Shown here: positions 38,001 through 49,988 of the stretch, in pieces | How positions within the stretch are numbered: position 1 is the first letter of the stretch | How the letters are laid out: each line of letters starts with the position of its first letter | NCBI GenBank assembly: GCA_037893245.1 | Contig: JBAIAA010000781.1 | Coordinates: 186,001 to 250,000 of the forward strand | Length of the DNA: 64,000 nucleotides | Source: Crossaster papposus | Lineage: Eukaryota; Echinodermata; Asteroidea; Velatida; Solasteridae | Reading direction: 5' to 3' | The notes under the pieces: model-generated | What the model was told of the DNA's origin: nothing | Database searches by the model: none | The model's input: only the letters and a program-made list of their open reading frames with translations | Made by a program: the position numbers and the translations under genes

Positions 38001-41000
38001 AAATATGCATACGGACTATCATACAAACTACATACTCATTCTAAACTTTGTTCAAGCAAGACAAAAAAAGAGATTCAAGGACTTACTTTCTCCATGTGCG
38101 TTGCCAGATGGCTAAGGAGGACGGGGTCCAGACCCACATACTCATGGCGATCCCGGCGCCAAACATGGAGAAGAGATGCACCATGATGACGCTGATGTTA
38201 GGACGGGAGTTGAGGGAGCAGGTACGGACGGGCTTGGCGGACAGACCGGTCAGAAACGTCACGTTAGCCTCACAACTGGTGATATGGACAAGTCATAGTA
38301 GGGTCATAGATAGGGCTCTGCTTCGGAACCAAGGACCCGACAGTTAATGTCAGGAACCAATTCCAGATTATAAAATTGAGTACCCGTTAAGGCTGCCAGT
38401 TTCCGGTTATTAATCGTAACCAACATTTAAAAAAAAAAAAAAAAAAAAAAAAATAATAATAATAATTAAAAATTTAAAAAAAAAAAAAAATTAAAAATTA
38501 AAAAAAAAATTAAAAATAAAAAAAAATAAAAAAATTTAAAAAAAAAAAAATTTAAACAAAATGCATGGGCTTCATCAAGAAATTTAGTGTGTGCGCGTAG
38601 TATGTGTTGATAATCGCAGATCTGCGATTGCTAATTGTCTGCTGTCTTAGTACCCGTATTCCCGTAAACAATTTTACAAATTACATCGTAACTTCTCGGA
38701 CCATGAAAGAGAAAGGGTTCGAATGTCATTTGTTGATAATTTTCAAAAGGAAACCAGACTACATGGGGAAAAACAAAATGTACATGTTTATCACCAAACT
38801 CGCAGTTTACATTGTGAAGCTCACTTTGCAGTTATCTTGTAATCTGACGACTGGTCTAACAGATTAAAATTGCACTCAAAATAAAGATTTTGTTGTGCCA
38901 TTTTATCAAATTTGTTGAAATTTAATTTAACAAATCAGACTTTGCGAGAAAATAATCATCGAAAAAATTTTTAACAAAAAATTGAATTTTTTTTTTTTTC
39001 GATTAAAATCGAAAAAAGTTTTATCTCTGTAAACAACTTTTTGCTACACTGTTGCCACGAAAGACAGACTAAGGCCGTGTCAAAAAAAGGCATCCAGAGC
39101 TACGGCTAAGCGTAGTTGTAATGGGCGAACACCGAGACAATAGCCGTAGACAAGAGATTCCGACGCGGCTCAATAATCAAACAGACGAGTCCTCTTACAC
39201 TAAGTAATCCTGGAAGCCTCTTTCCCACGATTCTTGGTTGGTGAACTCGTACAGATGACAGGCAAACGTGATGAAGACAAAGAGAAACGCAAGGAAAGCG
39301 AACACACCTGAAATTACACCACATAAAGTAAAGCCATAATTAGTTTCTTGTTCGGATTAATTATGTAAGAAATGAAGGATCCTGCAGAACTTCGAGCTTG
39401 TTTCTTTTCATTTGTTATACTTCTCACCAATGCGAATCATAGTTCCTTTGATGCGGTGAGCTGCCTTGTCGCTCAGAAGGCCCGGATTGTCACGATCGAT
39501 AGTGCACAGTGTCTTCAGACCTGCAACAAATCAACCAAAACGGTGGATCTCAGAACAGCAAGATTGTTTACCCAGTTCGCGTCGGATGACGTGTTTACAA
39601 CGCAAAGTTTGTCCAGGATTTTAAAAAACGGATGACAGATAAATGATGATGATGTGATGATCATGCATTTGTAAAGCGCCATCTATCTAGTTGCCTATTC
39701 CGAGGCGCTGCCAGGAACACCGGGGCGAACCCCTTCTCTTAGCGAAGAGTGTTACTGGGTTCTTTTACGTGCATTACACAACGCACGGGACCTACAGCTT
39801 AACGTCCCATCCGAAGGACGAAGCAATAGTGGTTTAATTGCCTTGCTTAAGGACACACGTGTCGACACCGGGACTCGAACCCACGCTCTGCGGAACAGAA
39901 AACCGAGTTCTTAACCGCCCGACCACGACACTCCACTTAAACACGTTACGAGCAAGGCCGGAAAAATATCACGAGTGCTACCCACAGATGCCGGCCTGAA
40001 CCCGCCTCGGATCGAAGTTCGTGAAAAAGAATCACGCGCCTGAGCCCGATCAATTTACAAATAATCCTGGCGTGAACTGGTTAAATGTGACAAACAAGAT
40101 GACAAACTACAAATGTGATTGTCATGTGGACAAACACAGCGGTTTTAGCATATTTCAAATGACTCGGTGACATGTGATGACGTCTAACATCACATAAAAT
40201 ACAATCTATAACATCCCTGTTTATATACCTACCAAGTTCCAACCAAATTTGATCTGCAGTTCTGTAGATATAGAGATTTGAACGACAGTTCAATTTTTAC
40301 CTATATCACATCCCGGTCTAGGTACATACCAAGTTGCAAACAAATCAACTCTACAGATCTGGGGTAGAATCCTGATTCCTAGAAGTATCTTGCAGGGCAG
40401 GCGCCTTTTTTTTCTTCTCTGACTTACCGTTCATTAGGAAGAAGCCGCCCACCACCAGCATGATGCCGATAGGCAGAAGGACAAACCCAGCCCGGTAGTA
40501 GTGGTTCTGATAACCCACAAAACAGATCCCGGACACGGAGTCACCGTCAACCTGACAAAGAAAAAACAAGAACCAGATGTCAGGGATTGCGTTTAAGGAC
40601 GAAACAAGTCTCCTAGATTTGCTACGAGCCTGAAGACTTGTTTTTACTGAAGACAGGTTTTATCTGAGCCCTCATTTGTCTTGAAAACGGGCCTTGGTGC
40701 GGGGTGACCCCTCTCCTATCTACCCACTTCCCTTCCCTACCCTCGCCACCCAGCACATACTTCATTGACAGCAACAATGATGACCACTAACACAAACGGC
40801 AGACTCCAGGCCAGCAGATGAAAGTAGCTGGTCTTCTGCCTCGGTGCTCGGGGCGGGGTGACCCCCTCTCCCTATCTACCCCCTTCGCCTTCCCTACCCT
40901 TGCCACCTAGCACATACCTCATTGACAGCGATAATGATGACCACTAACACAAACGGCAGACTCCAGGCCAGCAGATGGAAGTAGCTGGTCTTCTGCCTCA

Positions 41001-44000
41001 GGGCTCGGTGCAGGGTGACCCCCTCTCCCTATCTACCCACTTCCCTTCCCTACCCTCGCCACCCAGCACATACCTCATTGACAGCGACAATGATGACCAC
41101 TAACACAAACGGCAGACTCCAGGCCAGCAGATGAAAGAAGCTGGTCTTCTGCCTCGGTGCTCAGTGCGGGATGACCCCCTCTCCCTATCTACCCCCTTCC
41201 CCTTCCCTACCCTTGCCACCCAGCACATACCTCATTGACAGCGACAATGATGACCACTAACACAAACGGCAGACTCCATGCCAGCAGATGAAATTAACTG
41301 GTCTTCTGCCTCAGGGCTCGGTGCGGGGTGACCCCCTCTCCCTATCTACCCCCTTACCCTTCCCTACCCTCGCCACCCAGCACAAACCTCATTGACAGCG
41401 ACAATGATGACAACTAACAAAAACGGCAGACTCCAGGCCAGCAGATGAAAGTAGCTGGTCTTCTGCCTCGGGGCTCGGTGCGGGTTGACCCCCTCTCCTA
41501 CCTACCCACTTCTCTTCCCTACCCTTCCCTACCCTTGCCACCCAGCACATACCTCATTGACAGCGACAATGATGACCACTAACACAAACGGCAGACTCCA
41601 GGCCAGCAGATGGAAGTAGCTAGTCTTGCCCCTCAGGGCTTGGCGCGGGGTGCCCAGGGCACGGAAGGAAAGATGCCAGGCGTAGGCCAGCCAGACGAAC
41701 CAGATGATGCCTGCGATGATGAAGTAGTAGACGAGGACGAAGATGATGATACAGGACAGATTCTCACCCTCACTGGTCGAATAAAAATAAATTGGTGGTT
41801 ATATTTCATCTCAAGACAACTTCAGGCGAAAAAAATTGACGTAGCAGCTCTGGAGCCTTGTTTGAAACACGGCCTTTGTTTACCTTGGTTCAGCGAGTCG
41901 CATGGTGCCGTCTTTCCGGCAGATGATGTCGTCCCTAGCATTGCTAGGAAACTGGGCCAGGAAGCCCAAACTGCCTGCAAAGAAGCACCCGTTCATGTAG
42001 AACAGGATCAGGGCTGGGTACTTGCTCGAGTTCTTCCAGTCGGCACAGAAGGTGATCTGCACAGATACAGGGGCGAGTCAAAAATAAGTTCCCTTGAAAC
42101 AAATATTTGTTTGGAATATATTTTAGGCAAATGTGATCCGATCTGTGAAAACCCGCCTCATGGTGGCAAAAACAAAATGAGTTCTTTACATCATCTTAAA
42201 GCTGAGATCATCCTCTTTCTAATGCTTTTTCAATCAGGTCTCTAGGACCTCTACATCAAAAGTTACGTTAAAATGAACGTCGATTATTGGCGATGCGAAG
42301 TTCTGAGAAAACAGCGTTTAACGATAGGGTACCAGAATAGCAATGCAAAATCAATTTAAAAAAAAAAAAAAAAAAAATTGTTTTTGTTTTTGCTTTTATG
42401 GGACTTGCAACTTTGCGACATCTGACGGGTTTTCACAGATCGCATCACAAATGTCTGTCTATAATTCCAGGAATTCCATTCTTGGTGTCTTGGTGTCTGT
42501 CCGTCATTCAATTACCTCCAGAACCGGGAATTATATGAAGTTCAAAATCGGCAGATATATTGCTCAGAACCAAAGAATGTACAGTGTCAAGATAGAAGTT
42601 GTTTGGAAAAGCAGTTAGAAAAAAACACAATGTTTTAATAAGGTATATTTTTTAAATAATATGTTTTATTGGTAATTTATTTTCCCCTTTTTTTTTAATT
42701 TTTTTTCTTTCTTCATTTTTCCGTGGTATGTCTTTAGTGGTTGAAGGGTTTCCCCTAAAAAACTTACCAGAGTAAAGAACGTACAGACGACGCACGTGCT
42801 CGCAAAAACGGCGATGAACATATGAACCTGTGCGTGTTCGACGTCGGTGAAGAGCGGATTCCGACATTGGATCCCACACCCCTCCACAGTCTCGTACCAA
42901 CTTTTCTCGTTGTCCGTGGCAACCAACGGAGCCTCGCACTCGCCCGTGGTGTTGAAGGTGATAGACTTGTATACGTTCTGTGAAGAAAAAAGTTCAAAAT
43001 GCATAACGGCGACTACTTTTTTAAAATGCTCCGAGTGATTTTGGTGGATACATTAGGTCGAGCTATTAGGCTGTACCCAGCAATGTTTACGTTTGTTGTT
43101 GTTTGTTCGTTAACACATGGCTATGCACAGGATATATCAAAGTGGTTAATTTGGCTGGTCTAAAAGTACGAATAATAATAACGCCACCTATTGAAGAAAC
43201 GGGTATAACCTCTGAACATGAACAAAAAAGTATGGAATTATCACCAAAAAAGAAGTCACAACATTTTTTTGGGGTGCATTTTCACTATTTCCTTTGTTAC
43301 AAAGGTATTTTATTAATCCTAACCATCCTAAATCCTCAAAACCCTTTTTGCAAAATGAGACAACCAGGGTCTAATTTCATAGAGCTGCTAAGCACAAAGA
43401 TTTGCTTAGCACAAACAAATCTTGCTCATTAAAAAACAGGTTACCAGCCACAATTATACGTGTTTTTCATGCTAAGCCAAAAAACAGCGGATTATCAATC
43501 GAAAAAAATAAAGATCACGTGAAAATTTGGTCTGTAACCTTGTTTTTGCCAAGGACGAATTTTCATGCTAAGCAAATTTTGGAGCTTACACGTTTTAGGA
43601 AATTGGCCCCTGGTCTTCACTGCTTGATAAATACACCTTCCAACCCGGTCCATTATCACGCAGTGACGACTGGGTCCTTAACACCGTTATTCCCTAAATC
43701 ACTTACATCGCAATTGGACGGAAAGCGATTCTCGCCACACGTGACAAACTCGGGCCAGCCGTGCTCAATGTCCACAATACGGCACGGTTCCCTGGTAACC
43801 GAGCACATGTCGTAACTAGGCAGCTCCACCGCTCCGTTTTCGCATTTTGGCAGGTAGACGGCACAGAGGAACGGCTGGATGACCTCCCAGCACTTGGGCA
43901 CCAATCGTAGCCCCTCCCACATGCGCAGATTGCGTAAAATATCCTCCTGGGTGAACGAGTCGTTGGCTAAATCCGTCGAAGTGAAGGAGTGGTGGATGGA

Positions 44001-44162
44001 CGAGCCTAAGCACGTGCTGTTAGTGACTGGAACGCACGTGGACGGCCGCGTACACGACTGCGCGTCAAAAATAGTCAGGTTCACAGCTAGGGCTTGTGGT
44101 GCTGTCCATGTCCAGGCAAGAAGTAGAGTCAGGGTGCAAGACCTGTCGAAGAATCTAGCCAT
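35091..44162 (-). CDS. SMO: Smoothened, Hedgehog-pathway class F seven-pass receptor, complete, 11 exons, 776 aa
   Basis: Exons on the minus strand: 44162-43707, 42977-42768, 42056-41884, 41772-41553, 40551-40428, 39520-39428, 39307-39199, 38275-38087, 36882-36731, 36336-36175 and 35533-35091 (2331 nt, all phases consistent). A signal peptide occupies about residues 1-26. The Frizzled-type cysteine-rich domain follows in exon 1, with [20 protein letters not shown] and GWPEFVTC. The linker has [20 protein letters not shown]. Seven membrane segments run from exon 2 to exon 8, including [20 protein letters not shown] and [12 protein letters not shown]. The basic [15 protein letters not shown] follows, then a long tail ending in a 147-codon exon. 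The conserved human CHFYDFF segment reads CHLYEFT here. In animals SMO relays Hedgehog signals from Patched to GLI factors, usually at cilia. The length matches the family (human 787). Intron 4 carries tandem copies of the end of exon 4. Confidence 0.96.
35703..35938. mobile_element. Inverted-repeat element in SMO intron 10
   Basis: GACACGATCAAGCGGAATGA near 35710 is matched by its complement near 35912. Each end extends through ATGTCGG. Confidence 0.75.
37059..37505. mobile_element. Inverted-repeat element GTGACCCGCTCC family (SMO intron 8)
   Basis: Ends GTGACCCGCTCCAGGAAAAG and GCGGGTCAC. The interior is in inverse orientation relative to 21581-22018. Confidence 0.85.
37660..37912. mobile_element. 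GGGCCCAATTTCTTGG foldback element in SMO intron 8
   Basis: Ends GGGCCCAATTTCTTGGCTCT and CAAGAAATTGGGCCC. The interior repeats CGCTAACCG and GTAAGCA in inverted pairs. Confidence 0.75.
38430..38560. repeat. A/T low-complexity tract
   Basis: Poly-A runs of up to about 23 broken by TAAT and TTTAA, in SMO intron 7. It may be an old element tail. Confidence 0.8.
39571..40080. mobile_element. CCAGTTCGCG-family element interrupted by a SINE (SMO intron 5)
   Basis: Left end CCCAGTTCGCGTCGGATGAC at 39571, right end CTGGCGTGAACTGG then TTAA at 40081. Bases 39637-39936 are an inserted minus-strand SINE, so the SINE is younger. Confidence 0.8.
39637..39936 (-). mobile_element. tRNA-derived SINE, inverse copy nested in a TTAA element
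   Basis: Same body and tail as 24262-24558 read from the minus strand, ending at the B-box complement GGACTCGAACCC. Confidence 0.8.
40741..41552 (-). repeat. Tandem repeat of about 157 bp in SMO intron 4 carrying copies of the exon 4 end
   Basis: ATTGACAGC recurs at 40764, 40921, 41077, 41234, 41391 and 41556, spaced 156-165 bp. Each copy has the last 75 or so nt of exon 4 (from CAGCTACTT to CAATGAG), its GTATGTGC donor and about 80 bp of intron. The first, at 41553-41772, is the full exon. Confidence 0.95.
43364..43612. mobile_element. GGCCAATTTCAT-family element in SMO intron 1
   Basis: Ends CAGGGTCTAATTTCATAGAG and GGAAATTGGCCCCTGG. Same GCTAAGCA interior. Confidence 0.8.
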
Positions 44163-44727
44163 TTTGTTTGTTTTGATATTTATTTATTTTGTTCCGCCAA
44201 AAATAAAATTGAGAAAGTTATTCTCGTATCGTCAACGCGACTATTTTTTTAAATTCTCCTGGGCGGGATTTCAGCATGATTGTCCAACATGCATTTCTGT
44301 CACTTCCTCCAAATATATGCAGCTGTAGTTGTACGCAGAACTCAGTCGTTTAAATCTTCTGATGCTCCGAGCCAACTCTGAAAATTGGTCGGTATACTGT
44401 CCTATTCATTCCCCATCTTTGCAGTAACAATAACACAATCTACTCGGTTGTCGAGGATGTAGTTTTTAAGTCCTGTGAAATAACTGAAACCACAAAATCC
44501 AAGTTATTTTCCAAGCCACTACAATTACAAATGTCAATTAAAAAAATGTAGGTGCATTTTTCTTGGTTTTTAACAATAAATTCATATAAATACATAAAAT
44601 ATCTAAAAAAATAATTTTGCAATTTTTTTAATATTCCAAAGGTAAATTTTAATAAAATCTTGTTTTGTTGTTGTTCTCAGTCAAACTTAGCCAAAATTAT
44701 TACAAAGTGGCTACTGAACATGTTTAA

Positions 44728-44961
44728 CCAGTTCGCGCCGGGATTATTTAAACAACGCCGAGCCGACGGGCGGGATTATATTTAACGAAACTCGATCCGA
44801 AGCGTATTCAGGCTGATAGTGCCGGGAAGCACACCCACGCATTTCCGGCCTTGCGCGCTGCTGACATACATTTCCGAACTTGAACTTGGCGTGTTTAGGC
44901 GTCATCCGTTTTAAATTTTGAAATTTTTTTGCGTTTATATACGTCATCCGGCGCGAACTGG
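44728..44961. mobile_element. TTAA-flanked element (CCAGTTCGCG family) upstream of SMO
   Basis: TTAA at 44724 and 44962. Ends are CCAGTTCGCGCCGGG and CCGGCGCGAACTGG, in inverse orientation to most other copies. It lies about 0.6 kb upstream of the SMO start codon. Confidence 0.85.
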
Positions 44962-45224
44962 TTAACAACTACGCCCTTAATAATGTCATGTGCCGGGTGT
45001 TTGCTTTAAAGTTCACGAAAAAAGATCCACTCCAGCTTTATTAAATATAATATTATACAAATTACTCAATCACAGCTAATAATAATAATATCATGAGCTG
45101 CCGTACAGAGCTAGAATTCTCAAGCTAGGCTCCACAATTATTAAATCATAAAATGAAAATAGGCCTAATTCTAAATGTTGGACAATGCGTCAATCAGAGC
45201 ATATCTCTAGATTAATTAGCCTAC

Positions 45225-45501
45225 CTTTGTTAGTTTGACAATCACATTCATGATCCATGATCCATCCGATCTTACAATTCTGAACATCTGAAGATGTCGA
45301 CAATATACGGTACTTTGCCAAGCCACACGCGACACCAGACGGGACAAAGTGAACTTCTTGAGAAACAACGTCGAAATACTCGACCGTCTTTAAACAAACT
45401 TTCAAGTTATTTCGTCGACAAATTTGTTTCCCTATTCCACCAAATATGTCACCAAAGCCTTTACGATATACCCTATGGACATTAGTAAACACCTCGAAGC
45501 A
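45225..45501 (-). CDS. Putative internal exon of an unidentified cysteine-bearing protein
   Basis: A 277-nt open stretch lies between an acceptor (AAAAG before 45501) and a donor (AAAG/GTAGGC at 45225). It encodes about 92 residues including CFEVFTNVHRVYRKGFGDIF, GKQICRRNNLKVCLKTVEYF, SGVACGLAKYRILS and NCKIGWIMDHECDCQ. Codon-like composition, seven spaced cysteines and flanking splice signals favour a real extracellular or secreted protein. The cysteine spacing and the CDC near the end are faintly like netrin-like/TIMP modules, but I cannot assign a family. No partner exon was found nearby. Confidence 0.3.
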
Positions 45502-45596
45502 CTTTTAATTTGTTTGCCAACGAATTATGCCTCACAAAATAGGATTTTATTCTCGAAGTAGTCAAACATCTTGAGAAGTGTACGTCGTTGTCGATC

Positions 45597-45847
45597 TGGG
45601 CCCAATTTCATAGAGCTTCTAAGCAAAAATAATTGCTTAGCAGTAGCACAAAAAGTCTTGCTCATTAAAAACAGGTTTCCGGCCAAAATTATACATGTTT
45701 TTCATGCTAAAGCAAAAACACAGCTGATTATCAATACAGAACAATAAAGATCAGGTAAAAATTTGGTCTGTAACCTTGTTTTTGCCGAGGACAAATTGTC
45801 ATGCTAAGCAAATGTTTGTGCTTAGCAGCTCTATGAAATTGGCCCCT
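45597..45847. mobile_element. GGCCAATTTCAT-family element upstream of the 45.2-kb exon
   Basis: Ends TGGGCCCAATTTCATAGAGC and CTCTATGAAATTGGCCCCTA. Confidence 0.8.
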
Positions 45848-46019
45848 AGTCTTGGTTCCAAGACCTTCGTGTTGTTTATTCCGATCCACGATCACTGACA
45901 TAAACCAACGATGTTATAGAGGGCGCTATCTCCAAACGAATCGCACCCGCGAAATGGCGAAATAGACTCACTCGGCTGTTGCCAAATAGTTTTTGACTAA
46001 AATAACAAAATTAATTTGT

Positions 46020-46600
46020 ATTTGAGGTTAATAAGATGTTTTTGCATCATATTTTTAATTACGGTATTCTACATTATTACATATGATATTTTATGAAATG
46101 TTCATACCGCCTGAAAAAAGAACATTTGCGGGGAAGGGGTGTGCAGGATTTGGCCTTTTTTATTGCCAAGATATTCTTAATCTTCATAAAAATCTGGTCT
46201 AGAATTACCAAACATTGAATAAAATTATGACGTGAATTTCATAAAGAATAAGAATTTCTTAACTAGGGGTCCTTTAGAGACCCCCTACTACTCCCCCACC
46301 CCTACATTGTTACCACATCAAATATATAAGGCTGAATGAACTAAACTGGGTTTAAATTTTGAGGTTAATAAGAGTTTGTTTTATCCTATTTGTGTTTAAG
46401 TGTAACTTATGGTATTTCGTCCTTTAAAAAATGAACCCCCCCCCCCCCCTCCCTCCGGTAAGAACACCCATCTGGAAAGAACCCCCCTTTTTGGAGGGTG
46501 CGTTCATGACTTTGGCTTTTTACCCGAGATATTCTTATTCCTCATGAAATTCTGGTCTAGAAAAATCACGACATCAATTCCCCTTCCAGGTGATACCTAG
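46020..46600 (+). repeat. Diverged direct duplication of about 340 bp with a poly-C run
   Basis: TTTGAGGTTAATAAGA, GATATTCTTA and TCTGGTCTAGAA recur in order at 46022-46205 and 46359-46562. A run of C lies at 46435-46450. Confidence 0.6.
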
Positions 46601-46689
46601 CTTATTTACACCCCACTGAGTGGAAGACACTTAGGTTTTTTTATTAGATCCTTACTTTTTCCAACAAACAAATTGGAGACCAAAAATAG

Positions 46690-46785
46690 TCAATGAAAAA
46701 TGAGCAGAGAACAAGTTCGAACCCCAGTCGAACGATCTATAACCTAACCAATTATCCACTAAGCTACCATGAGAGAGGTCGACAG
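46690..46785 (-). mobile_element. tRNA-like SINE head
   Basis: On the minus strand, GGTAGCTTAGTGGATAATTG and GGGGTTCGAACTTG fit A and B boxes. The lack of a clean acceptor stem argues against a working tRNA. Confidence 0.4.
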
Positions 46786-46789
46786 AAGC

Positions 46790-47780
46790 CGTTTTTCAAA
46801 GTGCTTTAACTCTTTCACTACCGAATTGTTTTGCTTGCTGTGACCGAATTAAATTTCACCCATACACACCGCATAGACATCATTTGAATAAAATAGTTGT
46901 AACTTGGTCTTTCATAGTCATATACCCATGTGTTATATATCAAAATGAAGCTGAGGACATTGTAAATGTGAATCAAGTCTCGGAATAATTGTTTATTCAA
47001 GTAATAAAAATATGGAAGCCGAGATATGAACAATAATTTTGCGGATATGACATTTAAAAAAAATCAGAAATCCGAAATATCAGCCCCCAAAATGAAATAA
47101 ATTAAGAATTATTTTTGATTATAACATAGCAAGATTGATGCAGGTAATGGAAACACAGTGGCCAAATATGGTTAGAATTGAATAATATTTGGAAGAGTTA
47201 TGACGTTTTATTCTAATAAGACAAATTCTACATGTACAATTTAGAGATGCTCGTGTTGTATACAGGTACAAACAAAAATGTTATAAATATGTCATACTAC
47301 TTATAACAACAGGGAATGTGCATGTGAATAAAGTAGCACAATATTTTTGACACAAAGGTCGGATAGATATGAACAAAAAATATTTAGCAAATAAAACAAT
47401 TATAATAATTCAGAATAAGTCACCAGTGTTTCTAGAGCATCTCATTCAATATTTACATGTTGTTGATAGTTTCTAAATTTTAGGCCAACTTTGCCTATTG
47501 TGCCTAAGAAACATTAAATCGATTGATGTGAACCCAAAAGTTCGAAACATTCCATTTGTTTTAATTTCTATTTGCCTATCACTTATCATTGTCGGAATTC
47601 GGAGGCAAACTAAAGCGAAGCCGAGGTATCAAAATCTAATTGCAAAATATTAGTTTGGTGGATGCAGGTACATGTACATGAACAAACTATTGTGAAAAAA
47701 ACAATCAAAAAGAAACTTTTAAAAGTGTACAACTTAAGTTTGAAAATTAAGACAGCCGAGAGGGGGCGCCCTGCAGCCAA
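46790..47780. other. AT-rich intergenic sequence, nothing recognised
   Basis: No exon, element end or RNA gene could be supported here. Confidence 0.5.
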
Positions 47781-47788
47781 GACGGTGC

Positions 47789-48035
47789 CATAGGGCCTTT
47801 TCGAAACCGTTGCTTCGTCTTTGGCTTTGGCTTCGCCTCCGAATTCCGAATTACGGAGAAGCAAATAGAAATGGAAGAAAATTGAAATAGTCTAACTTTT
47901 GGGTTTACATCAATCGAGTGAATGTTTCTGAAGCACAACAGACGTCGGAATGTGGCTGGAGATCTTGCAGTTGGGAGTCACAAATCGCCTTAAGCCAAAG
48001 ACGAAGACGAAGCCAGGGATTCGAAAAGGCCCATA
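47789..48035. mobile_element. Inverted-repeat element with 8-bp duplication GACGGTGC
   Basis: Left CATAGGGCCTTTTCGAAACC and right GGGATTCGAAAAGGCCCATA. GACGGTGC is found at 47781 and 48036. The interior is palindromic, rich in TTCGTCTTTGGCTT and its complement. Confidence 0.8.
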
Positions 48036-48156
48036 GACGGTGCACGCCACGACTTGATCATACGAACATAACGGTAAACGAAGAATTTGCAATATTATGA
48101 CTATAAATAAACAATTACGTCAGTAGGTTCTTAGAAAAATAAACCATGACGATAAT

Positions 48157-48880
48157 GGGCCAGTCACAAATCAGTTGCGATGCGTCGGCGATGGGTAAAA
48201 CCGGGAAATTTGAACAAAATCTTGAGACAGATCTCACGATTTTGCACCCGTCGGAGGCGCTCTCCGGACGCCTGCGGCTTGTCGCAGATTTTTTAGGCAT
48301 CGCCACACCCGTCGCGGTCCCCAACTTTGAACTTAAAATTTTAAGATTGCTCGCAAGATTTTTCACCCATTTTGGGCATCCCAGACACAATCTCGGATGA
48401 CCTACGATGCCCTCCGATTAATCGGAGGCGTCCTCCGAATAATCTGAGACTAGTCGCAAGATTCTGTGTGGGATTGGAAATTCAGGTTGAGATTCAATGT
48501 CTGCGAGTGGTCTCCGGCGCCCTCCGACTGAATCGGAGGCGCCCTGCGACGATTCGTACGCTTTCTGTGATCGTCTCCGACGAATCGTACGGTGGAATCG
48601 TAGTAAATCGCCGTGTATATAAGGGCGCCTCCGATCGGATCGCTAAAAGTTTGAGACGCTCTTGCTGCAGATATCGTCTCCGATGCAATCGGAGGCGATC
48701 GGAGGCTAATCCCACGATTTTTCGACAAAACCGGGTCAAAATCCTTGAAAAAATCTCAGACAATGTGACTGCTCCACTTTTATTAGGATTATTGCTAGGA
48801 TTGTTCAAGGATTCTTTATTTTCTACGACGACCCCCGGCCAAACTAATCCCCGACAGATCGCCGACATTGTGACTGGGCC
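48157..48880. mobile_element. Foldback element rich in CGGAGGCGC palindromes
   Basis: Ends GGGCCAGTCACA and TGTGACTGGGCC, flanked by ATAAT and ATAAC. The interior has many inverted CGGAGGCG/CGCCTCCG pairs and higher GC than its surroundings. Open frames inside on both strands are probably side effects of the palindromes. Confidence 0.75.
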
Positions 48881-49169
48881 ATAACATGTATTAGTATATT
48901 CTACAACAATAAACTGATTATACCAATATGATTTTAAAAATAATTACATTTAAAATAAACCAATACAGATATTTAATTTGAAAGCTGGTAACAATTTAAA
49001 GTTAATTAATATACCCAAAAGTACACGTGTTACTGTTTGTACACGAAACATGTACTGTTTGAACTTAGGTATTATTATTTTTTAATTCAATTGTTTTTAG
49101 GTCCAATAAGTTTAAAACGTTTTGGCAAATGCCGTCCAGACATGATTTTTGTATTTTATTCATTAACGA

Positions 49170-49545
49170 CATCGGATTACATAGACACAATAAAAGATTG
49201 CATGATTCATTATGCTCCACCCACAACACGTGCAAATCTCTGATGTGATTGGTCGAACCTCAACCGGGGCGTGGCTAAATTGCCTTATGGGGCATGACAT
49301 AAGGTCTATACCCTGTGCGCGCATCACTCGTGTGTACTTATTATGTTTATGCTCCACCCACAACACGTGGGCTGGCACGCGTCGCAGTATCCAGCTCAGA
49401 CGCGCGCAACGTGAGGCAAATCTCTGATGTGATTGGTCGAACCTCAACCGGGGCGTGGCTAAATTGCCTTATGGGGCGTGACATAAGGTCTATACCCTGC
49501 GCGCGCATCACTCGTGTGTACTTATTATGTAATAATAACTACTAT
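49170..49545 (+). repeat. Direct duplication of about 160 bp
   Basis: GCAAATCTCTGATGTGATTG to ACTCGTGTGTACTTATTATG occurs twice (49230-49350 and 49415-49530). GCTCCACCCACAACACGTG is also repeated at 49214 and 49351. Confidence 0.85.
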
Positions 49546-49988
49546 AGGAAAGTTGATGGCTTCTGATTGGTCGAGACTCGATCACGCGGAGGGAATTATT
49601 TTGTGGTAATGACCGGCTTCCAAGAAGAAGCGAATAAATGTCCCCTGAACCAGCATTAATCAAGCATCATGTAAGCCAATGATTGGTCGAATCATAATAA
49701 CACTTCCTACGGTAACTTGTAACAAGGACGCGTCGAGAGAATCATCGGGCTTTGAATCGCAGCGTAGGCGGGAATCACATCGTGTGCCTGCGCAAGCTGT
49801 AATTCGCGCCGTGATTTAGTGCCTGTGATTCTGCCCGCAATGTTGTGGATGGTACCTTATCCACAACTAAACATCGACTCGTGTGGAAAGGAGCCCTGCT
49901 GAACAATTCCCGACCTCGTGCGCACGGAACGAAATCATTTTCAAGTTCTTATTTTTTACCCCCAATTATAATTTATTAGGAAACTAGT

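Noticed and set aside
40741-41552. Extra SMO exons from the tandem copies
   Set aside because: The copies lack a pyrimidine-tract acceptor and hold only the exon end; the complete exon is 41553-41772.
41610-42245. 211-codon plus-strand open frame over SMO exons 3-4
   Set aside because: Antisense shadow of the real SMO exons.
48372-48884. 170-codon open frame inside the 48-kb foldback element
   Set aside because: Overlapping frames on both strands follow the palindromic composition; no transposase motif.
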